A DNA stretch of 64,000 bases. Origin: Haloferax sp. Q22. GTDB lineage: Archaea; Halobacteriota; Halobacteria; Halobacteriales; Haloferacaceae. Shown in pieces: positions 34,338 through 42,958 of this stretch. The translations under genes and the position numbers were made by a program. The DNA is taken from contig NZ_LOEP01000033.1 of the NCBI RefSeq assembly GCF_001482285.1, forward strand, positions 62,001-126,000, in the 5' to 3' direction. Numbering within the stretch: position 1 is the stretch's first letter; each line of letters starts with the position of its first letter. Under the pieces are notes generated by a model. That model was not told where the DNA came from. It did no database searches and worked only from the letters and a program-made list of their open reading frames with translations.

Positions 34338-37094
34338 TCAGTCCACGTCGATGCCGAGGTCCGCCTCGTCGTCGCCGATTTCGGCCTTGACGCGCTCGTG
34401 AAACTCCCGGAGCGCCGCGCTCTCGTCCTCGGCGAGGACCACGTCGCTCGCCGTCAGCGTGGCGAGGCCGAACGCCCGCGGCGTCGGCGACGAGACCTGG
34501 TGGCCGACCACGCCCACGTCGCCCGTTTGAATCGCCGCGACCACGTCCTCGATGGCGTCGAGGTTCAGCTTGTCTTCGAGAATCTCGCGGTAGGTCTCTT
34601 CCATCACGGCGAACTCGTCGAGGTCCTGCGCGAACGACAGCAGCATCTCCGAGGAGACCTGCTGTTGGGCGGCGGACTTCTCGTAGCCCTTGTAGCGCTT
34701 GAGAATCATGAGCGAGCGCGTCGCGTTGATGCGGAAGTACCGCTTCAGGAGGTCCGTCCCGTCGAGGGCGGCCCGTAAGTCGTCCTCGACTTCCTCGGGT
34801 TCGAGGTCGCGGAGGACCCCCGCGAGGTCGACCTTGCGGTTGAGCGGCATCGAGAGCGAAAAGCCGTTGTCGGCGACGGCGACCTGTACGTTCGCGTTCG
34901 TCCGGCGGGCCGCGTGGTAGGCGAGGAGCCGCGAGAGGCCGTCGTTGAACCGCCGCCCGTAGGTACAGTGGACGTAGAAATGTCGGCGATAGGTGTCGCG
35001 GTCGAGTTCGGTCTCCACGACGAGTCTGTCGGGGGTCACCACGCTCTCGGGGCCGGCGTACCTGACCTGCTCGTCGAACATCCGCGTGACGGCGCGGACG
35101 CTGTTCTCGTCGAGCGGGAACTCCCGGAGCCACGACCTGACGGCGGGCGCGCCGCCGGCGTCGAGTCGGTCCACGAGGTCGGCCTGAAACGCCGCGAGTT
35201 CGCGGCCGAGGTCGTACGAAAGCGGCAGGCGCTCGGAGAACCACGACGGGACCGTCGGGCGCTGAGAGGTGCGGTCGACGTACACCTTCGACCCGCGGCG
35301 GTAGCGGTACGCGAAGTGGTCGCCGCCGAGGACGAACACGTCGCCTTTCTCCAGCGTGTCGAGGTAGCCCTCGTCGAGCGTGCCGACCCACTGGTCGGCC
35401 CCGCGGACCAGCACGTCGCAGGTGAACGAATCGGGAATCGTGCCGATGTTGGTCATGTAGATGACGCGGGCCATCCGGCCGCGTTTGCCGACGAGGGGCT
35501 CGCCCACGGGGTACTCCTCGTAGTGGTGTTCGCCGTCCGGCGGGTCGTTGGTGTCGCGCCAGATCTTCGCGTAGACGTTCTTGTCTTCGAGGCCGTCGTA
35601 GTCGGCGGTGAGATAGCGGAACAGCCGCTCGAAGTCGTCGTCTGAGAAGTTCCGGTAGGGGTAGGCCCGACGGAGCGTCTCGCGGAGTTCCGACTCGGGG
35701 CGAATGGCGTTGATGGCCATCCCGTACACCTGCTGGGCGGCCACGTCGAAGGCGTTCTCGGGGATGAACACCCGGTCGACGAACCCCGATTCGGCCTTCG
35801 AGAGCATCACCGCGCACTCGACGAGTTCGTCCCTGTCGAGGGCGATGACGCGGCCTTCGACCGTCTGGCCGAGTTGGTGGCCGGCCCGGCCGACCCGCTG
35901 GAGGAGCGCGGCGACCGACTTGGGAGAGCCGACCTGCACGACGAGGTCGATGTGGGGCATGTCGATGCCGAGTTCGAGGCTCGTGGAGGTGGTGACGACG
36001 CGCAACTCGCCCGCCTTCAGCTTCGACTCTATCTCCTGTCTGCGCTCTTTCGAGAGGCTTCCGTGGTGGCAGCCGGAGTTCGACTCGTCGATGTCGTCGA
36101 ACTCCTCGCGGAGGTTGTGGAGGACGCGCTCCGCGCCCGACCGCGTGTTGGTGAACACGAGCGTGTTCGTGTGCGAGGCGACGAGTTCGTGCAGGCGGTC
36201 GTAAAACCGGCTCTGGACCTCGCTTCGGGGCGTCCGAATCAGGTCGTCGGTCGGACACTCCAGTCGGACGTCGAAGTCGCGGACGAACCGCGTGTCCACG
36301 AGTTCGTAGTCGCGGGGCTCGCCGCCCTCGCAGCCGACGAGGAACTCCGCGACCGTGTCGAGCGGTTCGACGGTGGCCGAACAGCCGATGCGCGTCGGCG
36401 ACGACTCGGCGAGGTCCTCCAACCGCTCCAGCGACACCGACAGGTGCGTGCCGCGTTTGTTCTCCGCGAGGCTATGAATCTCGTCGACGACGACGTACTC
36501 GACGGTCCGGAGCTTCTCTTTGAACTTCGGCGAGTTGAGCAGAATCGCCAGCGTCTCGGGCGTCGTGTTGAGGATGTGTGGCGTCTCCGAGAGCATCTTC
36601 TGGCGGTCCGCAGAGGAGGTGTCGCCGTGGCGGATGGCGTGTTTGATATCCGCCGTCTCGCCGCGGCCCTCGGCGATGTCGGCGATGCCCGAAAGCGGTT
36701 CGGTCAGGTTCCGGTGGATGTCGTTAGCGAGTGACTTCAGCGGCGAGACGTAGAGGCAGTACACCGAGTTGTCGAGGCCGTCGGGCGACTCGCGCTCCCG
36801 GCGGAACAGCTCGTTGATGATGGCGGTGAAGGAGGCGAGCGTTTTGCCCGACCCCGTCGGCGCGCAGATGAGGGCGTTGTCGCCGTCGTAGATGCGGGGA
36901 ATGGCCCCGCGCTGTGGCGGGGTGAAAAAGCCGCCGTTGCCGGGGACGAACTCCCCGAACCGGTCGACCCACCACTCCTGCACGGCGGGCTCCAGCAGGT
37001 CGAGCACGTCCTCGTCGGCGACCGACACCGACTCGGGGTCGAACTCGTAGTCGCCGCCTCTCGACGCGAGAAGCGAGCGGCCGCGCCGGGTCAT
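34338..37094 (-). CDS. lhr: Lhr-type large DEAD/DEAH helicase
   Basis: A 918-residue superfamily 2 helicase implicated in DNA repair or RNA metabolism in archaea. Visible motifs are the Q-motif-like FFTPPQRGAIPRI, Walker A APTGSGKT, YVSPLKSLANDI, DEIHSLAENKRG (motif II DEIH), IGCSATV, and the second RecA domain with LVFTNTRSGAERVLHNL, STSLELGIDMPHIDLVVQ and QRVGRAGH. A long Lhr-specific C-terminal region follows. A longer frame extends over the opposite-strand hydrolase gene and is rejected. Its end is 24 bp from the convergent Dna2-like gene. Confidence 0.93.
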   Translation of the reverse strand: MTRRGRSLLASRGGDYEFDPESVSVADEDVLDLLEPAVQEWWVDRFGEFVPGNGGFFTPPQRGAIPRIYDGDNALICAPTGSGKTLASFTAIINELFRRERESPDGLDNSVYCLYVSPLKSLANDIHRNLTEPLSGIADIAEGRGETADIKHAIRHGDTSSADRQKMLSETPHILNTTPETLAILLNSPKFKEKLRTVEYVVVDEIHSLAENKRGTHLSVSLERLEDLAESSPTRIGCSATVEPLDTVAEFLVGCEGGEPRDYELVDTRFVRDFDVRLECPTDDLIRTPRSEVQSRFYDRLHELVASHTNTLVFTNTRSGAERVLHNLREEFDDIDESNSGCHHGSLSKERRQEIESKLKAGELRVVTTSTSLELGIDMPHIDLVVQVGSPKSVAALLQRVGRAGHQLGQTVEGRVIALDRDELVECAVMLSKAESGFVDRVFIPENAFDVAAQQVYGMAINAIRPESELRETLRRAYPYRNFSDDDFERLFRYLTADYDGLEDKNVYAKIWRDTNDPPDGEHHYEEYPVGEPLVGKRGRMARVIYMTNIGTIPDSFTCDVLVRGADQWVGTLDEGYLDTLEKGDVFVLGGDHFAYRYRRGSKVYVDRTSQRPTVPSWFSERLPLSYDLGRELAAFQADLVDRLDAGGAPAVRSWLREFPLDENSVRAVTRMFDEQVRYAGPESVVTPDRLVVETELDRDTYRRHFYVHCTYGRRFNDGLSRLLAYHAARRTNANVQVAVADNGFSLSMPLNRKVDLAGVLRDLEPEEVEDDLRAALDGTDLLKRYFRINATRSLMILKRYKGYEKSAAQQQVSSEMLLSFAQDLDEFAVMEETYREILEDKLNLDAIEDVVAAIQTGDVGVVGHQVSSPTPRAFGLATLTASDVVLAEDESAALREFHERVKAEIGDDEADLGIDVD

Positions 37095-37196
37095 TACCTC
37101 GGGGTTAGCCTGCGCGGGTATGAGGGTTGTGCCTGTGCCGCGGCGGCCGACCCAGCGAGCACAAGGACTAACGCCGCCGCCGTGGTAGCTCTGCGC

Positions 37197-37943
37197 ATGC
37201 GCGTCACGTTCCTCGGAACCGGTAGTGCGATGCCCGTCACCGGCCGCGCCCAGACCGGGCTCCTCCTCGAATCGGACGGCAACGCCCTCCTCGTGGACTG
37301 CGGGTCGGGCGTCCTCGCCCGCCTCGCCGAGACGGAGGTCGGCTACGAGGGCGTCTCGTCGGTCCTCCTCACGCACCACCACCTCGACCACGTCTCGGAC
37401 CTGATGGCGCTCGTGAAAGCCCGGTGGCTCGCCGGGCAGGACCGCCTCGAAATCGTCGGTCCGGAGGGGACCGAAAAACTCGTCGAGGGACTGCTCGACG
37501 TCCACGACTACCTCCGAGGCCGCCTCGACATCCAGATTCGGGAGGTCGGCCCGACCGAGTTCGGCGTCGCCGGCTTCGACGTGATGGGGTTCGAGGTCCG
37601 CCACTCGATGCCGACGCTCGCCTACCGCTTCAGCAACGAGCGGGGCGAGGCCGACTTCGTCTTCTCGGGAGACACCGAGGCGTTTTCCGCCCTCGGCGAC
37701 TTCGCCGACGGCGCGAGCGTCCTCGCGCACGACTGCTCGTTCCCGGACGACGTGGACGTGTCGAACCATCCGACACCGTCGCAGGTGGGCGAGGCGCTCG
37801 CCGGGTGGGACATCGACTCGGTCTACCTGACGCACCTCTACCCGCACGCCGACCGCGTCACCGACGACCTGCGGGCGAGCGTGAGCGAACACTTCGACGG
37901 CGAGGTCCGGGTCGCAAAAGACGGCTTGGTCGTCGAACTCTGA
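37197..37943 (+). CDS. Metallo-beta-lactamase fold hydrolase, tRNase Z-like
   Basis: A 248-residue MBL-fold protein, MRVTFLGTGSAMPVTGRAQT. The metal-binding signature is THHHLDHVSD, with FSGDTEAF supplying the bridging Asp and YLTHLYPHAD a late His. The HxHxDH motif and the opening GTGSAMP match the tRNase Z/ElaC branch, but the length is short for a full tRNase Z, so it may be a related hydrolase. ATG 37197 is chosen over 37182. It is divergent from lhr and convergent with the isopentenyl phosphate kinase gene. Confidence 0.88.
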   Translation: MRVTFLGTGSAMPVTGRAQTGLLLESDGNALLVDCGSGVLARLAETEVGYEGVSSVLLTHHHLDHVSDLMALVKARWLAGQDRLEIVGPEGTEKLVEGLLDVHDYLRGRLDIQIREVGPTEFGVAGFDVMGFEVRHSMPTLAYRFSNERGEADFVFSGDTEAFSALGDFADGASVLAHDCSFPDDVDVSNHPTPSQVGEALAGWDIDSVYLTHLYPHADRVTDDLRASVSEHFDGEVRVAKDGLVVEL

Positions 37944-37955
37944 GTTCGGTTCCGA

Positions 37956-38702
37956 CTACTCTCCGCGGATGACGGTCCCCGGCGACTCGCCGGCGACGAA
38001 CGCCGACAGCCCCTCGGGGCCGAAGACGTGCGCCGGCGCGCCGAGCGCGAGCAGTTTTCTGACTTTCGCGGCCATGCCGCCGGTCACGTCGGTCGAGTCA
38101 GACCCGCCGAGCGCGTCAGCCGCGTCCGCGAACGCCGTAATCTCGGGAATCACATCGCCGTCGGCGTCGAGCACGCCGGGAACGGTCGAACAGAGGCCGA
38201 CGCGGTCCGCACCGAGTCCGGACGCGAGCGACACCACGAGGTCGTCGCCGCTGACGATGGTCGCGCCCTTTCCCGCGTGCGCGATGACATCACCATGGAG
38301 GACCGGGACGAATCCCTCGTCGAGCATCGTCTCGGTCGCCGCGAGGGGAAGCGACAGCGAGTCGTCGGCCTCGCGCGCGCCGGCGGAAAGCGGGTGGACC
38401 GGCAGGGCCGCGACGCCGCGGTCCGCGAGGGTGTCAAGGACGGCGTCGTTGAGGCGCTTCATCGCGTCGTGGATGGCGCGGACGCCGAGGGCGTCGTGGC
38501 TTCCAGACTCCGAGGAGACGCCGTGTTCGGCGGCGTGGTGGTGACCGAAGCTCCCGCCGCCGTGGACGACGGCGACGCGGCCCGACTCGGCGAGGGTCGC
38601 GACCGCGTCCGCCGCGGCCGCCAGACCCGCCTCGTCCACCGTCTCCGGTTCGTCCTTGTCGGTGACGACGCTCCCGCCGAGTTTGAGGACGACGAGGCTC
38701 AC
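37956..38702 (-). CDS. ipk: Isopentenyl phosphate kinase
   Basis: Phosphorylates isopentenyl phosphate to isopentenyl diphosphate in the archaeal mevalonate pathway. The 248-residue amino-acid-kinase-fold protein begins LVVLKLGGSVVTDKDEPETV. It contains the substrate histidine region VVHGGGSFGHHHAAEHG, LHGDVIAHAGKGATIVSGDD and the TDVTGGMAAKVRKLL lysine segment. The GTG start overlaps the mevalonate kinase stop (GTGA), so the two isoprenoid enzymes are co-translated. Confidence 0.94.
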   Translation of the reverse strand: MSLVVLKLGGSVVTDKDEPETVDEAGLAAAADAVATLAESGRVAVVHGGGSFGHHHAAEHGVSSESGSHDALGVRAIHDAMKRLNDAVLDTLADRGVAALPVHPLSAGAREADDSLSLPLAATETMLDEGFVPVLHGDVIAHAGKGATIVSGDDLVVSLASGLGADRVGLCSTVPGVLDADGDVIPEITAFADAADALGGSDSTDVTGGMAAKVRKLLALGAPAHVFGPEGLSAFVAGESPGTVIRGE

Positions 38703-39757
38703 GCCGACCCCTCCCCGTCGGAGTCGCGCTCGGCCTCGGGCGGGACCTCGACTCTGACGCCCTCGGTGGCGAGTTCGGCGCGGAAGGCGTCCTCGCAGCC
38801 GGGGGTGAATCGGAGCGCGGTCTGGGTCTCGGGCGTCGGGTCCAAGGAGACGATACAGCCGCCGCCGCCCGCGCCGGTCAGTTTCGCGCCGTACGCGCCG
38901 GCCTCGCGGGCGGCCCACACCATCGAGTCGAGCGAGCGAGAGGAGACGCCGAGGGCCTCCAGCAGGCCGTGGTTGAAGTTCATGAACCGGCCGAGTTCGG
39001 AGAGGAGTTCCTCGGGCGGTTCGTCGGCGTCGGGGTCCGCCTCGGCGAGGAGTTCCTCACCCCGGCGGACGATGTCGCCAACGGTCGAGACGGTGTCGGC
39101 GGCGAAGTCGTACTCCTCGCGGAGCGCGCGGACGCCGGAGACGAGCGCGCCGGTGTCGCCCGCGCCGCCGTCGAAGCCGATGACGAACGGGAGGGGTGGC
39201 GCGTCGATGGTCCGGCAGTCGTCGCCCTCGACGCGGACGGCTCCGCCCATCGCGGAGCAGAAGGTGTCGGCGCGGGACGCCTGTCCGTCTTGGACCTCGT
39301 GTTCGGCTTGGTAGGCGCGTTCCGCGATTTCGCGGGGCGTAAGTTCGACGCCGAGTTCGCGGGTCGCGGCGTCGATGCCGGCGACGACGACGGCCGCGGA
39401 GGAGCCGAGGCCGGCCCCGAGCGGGATGTCGCTTTCGACGGTGATGTCGAAGCCGGCGTCGGGCGCGTCGGCGGCGTCGCGGGCCTGGTCGACCGCGGCG
39501 TCGATGTAGCCCATCGCAGCCTCCACGAGCGGTGCCGGAACGTCCACGTCGGGCCGGTCGCCGGTCGAGCCGCGGTACTCGACGGTGAAGCCGTTGAGAC
39601 TCAGGTCCTCGGCGCGGACGCGGACGTGGTCGTCGTCACGGGCGGCGACGGTGACGGTCGCCCGGCGCTCGACCGCGCAGGGGACCGCCGGTTCGCCGTA
39701 GACGACTGCGTGCTCCCCGAACAGGTACACCTTGCCGGGAGCGCTCGAAACGGTCAT
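38699..39757 (-). CDS. mvk: Mevalonate kinase
   Basis: GHMP-family kinase that phosphorylates mevalonate on the route to archaeal ether lipids. The 352 residues begin VSSAPGKVYLFGEHAVVYGE, with the ATP loop DIPLGAGLGSSAAVVVAGID and C-terminal AKLTGAGGGGCIVSL. A TTAAGC-type element about 27 bases before the start suggests a leaderless mRNA. It forms an operon with ipk. Confidence 0.95.
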   Translation of the reverse strand: MTVSSAPGKVYLFGEHAVVYGEPAVPCAVERRATVTVAARDDDHVRVRAEDLSLNGFTVEYRGSTGDRPDVDVPAPLVEAAMGYIDAAVDQARDAADAPDAGFDITVESDIPLGAGLGSSAAVVVAGIDAATRELGVELTPREIAERAYQAEHEVQDGQASRADTFCSAMGGAVRVEGDDCRTIDAPPLPFVIGFDGGAGDTGALVSGVRALREEYDFAADTVSTVGDIVRRGEELLAEADPDADEPPEELLSELGRFMNFNHGLLEALGVSSRSLDSMVWAAREAGAYGAKLTGAGGGGCIVSLDPTPETQTALRFTPGCEDAFRAELATEGVRVEVPPEAERDSDGEGSA

Positions 39758-39878
39758 ACCCCGGAGTTGCTACGGGATTCGCTTAAGGGTATCCGACCGC
39801 GGTCGAACCCGGCGGTGGTCGGCGGTGAAGGCTGTCGGTGGGAACGGTCGCAGAAAAACGGTGTTCGGAGACGCCGAC

Positions 39879-40223
39879 TCAGGCGTCGATTTCGACTTCG
39901 TCGCGTTCCTCGTCGTCGTCGAGGTCGGCGAGTTCATCGAGGTCGTCGCCGCCGCGGATGTACCGGACCGCCGCCGCGATGCCGACGAGGAGGACCAGTC
40001 CGACGAGGAGCCCCAGTCCGGGGCGGCCGCCCGACTCGTCCGATTCGGCCTCGGCCTCGTCGTCGTCGAACTCGACATCGTAGTCGTCGTAGTCGTCGTG
40101 CGATTCGTCGTCGGCTTCGAGCGCATCCTCGCCGCGGCCCGTGGAGAGGAGCGGCGAACTGTTGGTCGGGCTGAACTCGAATCCGTCGTGCAGGTGGACC
40201 TCGAAGAGGGTGAAGTCGGCCAT
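39879..40223 (-). CDS. Small single-pass membrane protein with acidic tail
   Basis: A 114-residue protein starting MADFTLFEVHLHDGFEFSP. A strongly acidic spacer (Asp/Glu/Tyr rich, about 40-66) is followed by one membrane helix (about 72-91, LGLLVGLVLLVGIAAAVRYI) and an acidic tail. I do not recognise the family by name. The start at 40223 is preferred over 40241. It is divergent from the M42 peptidase gene, and its function is unknown. Confidence 0.75.
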   Translation of the reverse strand: MADFTLFEVHLHDGFEFSPTNSSPLLSTGRGEDALEADDESHDDYDDYDVEFDDDEAEAESDESGGRPGLGLLVGLVLLVGIAAAVRYIRGGDDLDELADLDDDEERDEVEIDA

Positions 40224-40373
40224 ACCAATCAGTACGCTCACAAGATGGATATGCCTTGTGGCGACGGGGCGGTGCGGACCGCCGCGGGACGCGACGGCAT
40301 CGCTCCGCGGCGACTCCCGGTGGGGTGTGCTGGATTCGCTGTGTTCTTGTCCCGCCGCCCGTCAACGTCTCGT

Positions 40374-41438
40374 ATGGACGACGATCGACGCGCCTTCCTC
40401 GAAGACCTGCTCACCACACCCAGCCCGTCCGGCTACGAGGTCGACGGCCAGCGCGTGTGGGTGGACTACGTCTCGCAGTTCGCCGACGACGTAACGGTCG
40501 ACGACTACGGCAACGCCGTCGCGGTCCACGAAGGCACCGGCGAGGGCCCCGAAATCGCGTTCACCGGCCACGCGGACCAAATCGGCTACATCGTCCGCGA
40601 CATCGACGACGACGGCTTCGTCCGCATCGGCCCCATCGGCGGCGCGGACCGCACCGTCTCGAAGGGCCAGCACGTGACGGTCCACGGCGACGGCGGCGAC
40701 GTGGCGGGCGTCATCGGTCAGACCGCTATCCACCTCCGAGACGTGGGAAGCGAGGAGTACGACGACCTCGAAGAGCAGTTCGTCGACATCGGTGCGACGA
40801 GCAAGGGCGACGCGAAGGACCACGTCGAAGTGGGCGACCCCGTGACGGTCGAAGCGCGGGTCCGCGACCTCGCGGGCGACCGCGTCGCGGCTAACGGGAT
40901 GGACAACCGCGTCGGCACGTGGTCGGCCGCTGAGGGCCTGCGCGCCGCCGTCGAGGCCGACGTGGACGCGACGGTGTACGCCGTCAGCACCGTTCAGGAG
41001 GAAGTCGGCGTGCAGGGGGCGAAGATGGTCGGCTACGACCTCGACCCCGACGCGATGGTCGCCGTCGACGTGACTCACGCGACGGACAACCCCGACGTGC
41101 CCGGCAAGCGCAAAGGCCCCGTCGAACTCGGCGAGGGACCGGTCGTCTCTCGCGGGAGCGCGAACCACCCGAACGTCGTCTCACTCGCCCGTGACGCGGC
41201 CGCGCAGGCCGACATCGGCGTGCAGTTACAGGCCGCCGGCATCCGCACGGGCACCGACGCGGACGCCTTCTACACGAGTCGCTCCGGCATCCCCTCGCTC
41301 AACATCGGCATCCCGAACCGCTACATGCACACGCCCGTCGAAGTGGTCTCCACGAGCGACCTCGACGACGTGGCCGAACTGCTCGGGACGATGGCCGCGC
41401 TCGCGGGCGACGTGGAGTCGTTCGGCGTCGAACTGTAA
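40374..41438 (+). CDS. M42-family metallopeptidase (tetrahedral aminopeptidase type)
   Basis: A 354-residue cytoplasmic aminopeptidase of the M42 family, thought to finish degradation of peptides released by the proteasome. The likely metal and catalytic residues lie in FTGHADQIG, GMDNRVGTW, TVQEEVGVQGA, VDVTHATDNPD and YMHTPVEVV. The start ATG 40374 opens with MDDDRRAFLEDLLTTPSPSG. The final conserved region is SGIPSLNIGIPNRYMHTP. Some relatives are labelled glucanases, which I consider unlikely. Confidence 0.92.
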   Translation: MDDDRRAFLEDLLTTPSPSGYEVDGQRVWVDYVSQFADDVTVDDYGNAVAVHEGTGEGPEIAFTGHADQIGYIVRDIDDDGFVRIGPIGGADRTVSKGQHVTVHGDGGDVAGVIGQTAIHLRDVGSEEYDDLEEQFVDIGATSKGDAKDHVEVGDPVTVEARVRDLAGDRVAANGMDNRVGTWSAAEGLRAAVEADVDATVYAVSTVQEEVGVQGAKMVGYDLDPDAMVAVDVTHATDNPDVPGKRKGPVELGEGPVVSRGSANHPNVVSLARDAAAQADIGVQLQAAGIRTGTDADAFYTSRSGIPSLNIGIPNRYMHTPVEVVSTSDLDDVAELLGTMAALAGDVESFGVEL

Positions 41439-41502
41439 TCGGGCGGACGGTGGTCCCGCGCGCTGTGCGTAGTTGTCGCACACGACTCCGGGCGAAAGAA
41501 AA

Positions 41503-41516
41503 CCGTTAAAAGTCGC
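41503..41516 (+). promoter_or_regulatory. Promoter block of rpl11, shared with the zinc-finger gene
   Basis: GTTAAAAGTCGC starts at 41505, exactly 30 bases before ATG 41535. The same 12 bases start at 45886, exactly 30 bases before ATG 45916. The TTAAAA part is a plausible TATA box giving leaderless messages. Confidence 0.65.
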
Positions 41517-41534
41517 CACACGGTGTTTCCACGT

Positions 41535-42014
41535 ATGGCTGGAACTATCGAAGTACTCGTTCCCGGCGGGAAGGCGAACCCCGGTCCGCCGCTCGGCCCG
41601 GAACTCGGCCCGACCCCCGTCGACGTGCAGGACGTCGTCAACGACATCAACGACCAGACGGCTGCCTTCGACGGCATGGAAGTCCCCGTCACCGTCGAGT
41701 ACGACGACGACGGCTCGTTCAGCATCGAAGTCGGCGTCCCGCCGACGGCGGCGCTCATCAAGGACGAAGTCGGATTCGACACCGGCAGCGGCGAACCCCA
41801 GAAGAACTTCGTCGCCGACATGTCCATCGAACAGCTGAAGAAGGTCGCAGAGCAGAAGTCCTCTGACCTGCTCTCGTACGACCTCAAGAACGCCTCGAAG
41901 GAGGTCGCCGGGACGTGCGCGTCCCTCGGCGTCACCATCGAGGGCGAAGACGCCCGCACGTTCAAACAGCGCATCGACGGCGGCGACTTCGACGACCACT
42001 TCGACGACGAGTAA
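41535..42014 (+). CDS. rpl11: 50S ribosomal protein uL11
   Basis: A stalk-base protein of the factor-binding region. The 159 residues include EVLVPGGKANPGPPLGPELG, GSGEPQKNFVADMSIEQLK and KEVAGTCASLGVTIEGEDA. It stands apart from rpl1 by a 305-bp gap and has its own promoter, as described for haloarchaea. Confidence 0.97.
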   Translation: MAGTIEVLVPGGKANPGPPLGPELGPTPVDVQDVVNDINDQTAAFDGMEVPVTVEYDDDGSFSIEVGVPPTAALIKDEVGFDTGSGEPQKNFVADMSIEQLKKVAEQKSSDLLSYDLKNASKEVAGTCASLGVTIEGEDARTFKQRIDGGDFDDHFDDE

Positions 42015-42180
42015 TCGTCTCGGAACCGTCTCGGCGGTTCGAACCGCCCTTTCCGTCGGGCCGAGTCGACTCGGCCCGCTTTCTTCTCTCCACCGACCCG
42101 ATTCGACCCGGAGCGGCCCGACCGTCGACGACCTCGAATCGCTCGCGTGCTCGCCAGCCCGCATGTGTGGCTGTGGCACG

Positions 42181-42206
42181 CGAAACCCCCGAATTCGGGG
42201 GTTTCG
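42181..42206. repeat. 26-bp perfect palindrome upstream of rpl1
   Basis: Each 13-base arm is CGAAACCCCCGAA or its complement, meeting at GAATTC. No T-run follows, so it is not a standard terminator. It lies about 20 bp before the TATA-like element of the rpl1 operon, so it could be a dimeric protein-binding site or an mRNA-end hairpin for rpl11. Confidence 0.85.
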
Positions 42207-42240
42207 GCTCCCGTAGTTCGACGGACTTAAGTTGAGCCTA

Positions 42241-42316
42241 CTCGTCCTGCCGGACGAGGCAGGCAGTAGCCTGTTTCACTGACCCGTAGGAGCAATCCTG
42301 CGTACTACGGAGGTGA
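42241..42316 (+). promoter_or_regulatory. Leader of the rpl1-rpl10-rpl12 message
   Basis: From a start near 42250 predicted by the TTAA box at 42227-42230, a leader of roughly 65-75 bases precedes rpl1. The hairpin CTCGTCC/GGACGAG (42241-42258) and the ribosome-binding site GGAGGTGA are visible. In Halobacterium the equivalent leader is reported to resemble the L1 site on 23S rRNA; whether this one does needs a fold comparison. Confidence 0.5.
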
Positions 42317-42319
42317 ATA

Positions 42320-42958
42320 ATGGCAGACACAATAGTTGACGCAGTCTCTCGCGCACTCGACGAGGCACCCGGGCGGAACTTCCGCGAAACGGTTGACCTC
42401 GCCGTGAACTTGCGAGACTTAGATCTTAACGACCCGTCGAAGCGTGTCGACGAGAGCATCGTGCTCCCGTCTGGCACCGGCCAGGACACCCAGATTGTGG
42501 TGTTCGCGACCGGTGAAACCGCGCTCCGCGCAGAGGATGTCGCCGACGAAGTTCTCGGGCCCGATGAGCTCGAAGACTTCGGCGACGACACCGATGCGGC
42601 GAAAGACCTTGCCGACGAGACCGACTTCTTCGTTGCCGAGGCAGGACTGATGCAGGACATCGGTCGCTACCTCGGTACCGTGCTCGGTCCCCGTGGTAAG
42701 ATGCCGACCCCGCTTCAGCCCGACGACGACGTCGTCGAGACGGTGAACCGGATGAAGAACACGGTGCAGCTCCGTTCGCGTGACCGTCGTACGTTCCACA
42801 CGCGCGTCGGCGCAGACGACATGACGCCCGACGAGATCGCGGAGAACATCGACGTCATCGTCCGTCGTCTCGAAGCGACGCTCGAAAAGGGCCCGCTCAA
42901 CATCGATTCCGTCTACGTGAAGACGACGATGGGGCCGTCCGTGGAGGTGCCCGCATGA
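42320..42958 (+). CDS. rpl1: 50S ribosomal protein uL1
   Basis: L1-stalk protein of 212 residues, and likely repressor of its own operon as in other archaea. It contains [20 protein letters not shown], the segment [20 protein letters not shown] and the C-terminal [17 protein letters not shown]. Unlike most genes here it has a good Shine-Dalgarno sequence, GGAGGTGA, 4 bases before the start codon, fitting a leadered and regulated message. It overlaps rpl10 by ATGA. Confidence 0.97.
   Translation: MADTIVDAVSRALDEAPGRNFRETVDLAVNLRDLDLNDPSKRVDESIVLPSGTGQDTQIVVFATGETALRAEDVADEVLGPDELEDFGDDTDAAKDLADETDFFVAEAGLMQDIGRYLGTVLGPRGKMPTPLQPDDDVVETVNRMKNTVQLRSRDRRTFHTRVGADDMTPDEIAENIDVIVRRLEATLEKGPLNIDSVYVKTTMGPSVEVPA

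Larger units (their letters stand above)
42015..42319 (+). other. Regulatory gap between rpl11 and rpl1
   Basis: No gene is visible in these 305 bases. They hold a 26-bp perfect palindrome (42181-42206), a GACTTAAG TATA-like element at about 42224-42231, a 7-bp leader hairpin (42241-42258) and a Shine-Dalgarno sequence GGAGGTGA (42309-42316). The first 160 bases show nothing I can name. Confidence 0.7.

Noticed and set aside
37095-37892. N-terminal extension of the Lhr frame
   Set aside because: It runs antisense through the MBL-fold hydrolase gene; the Lhr family begins near MTRRGRSLL.
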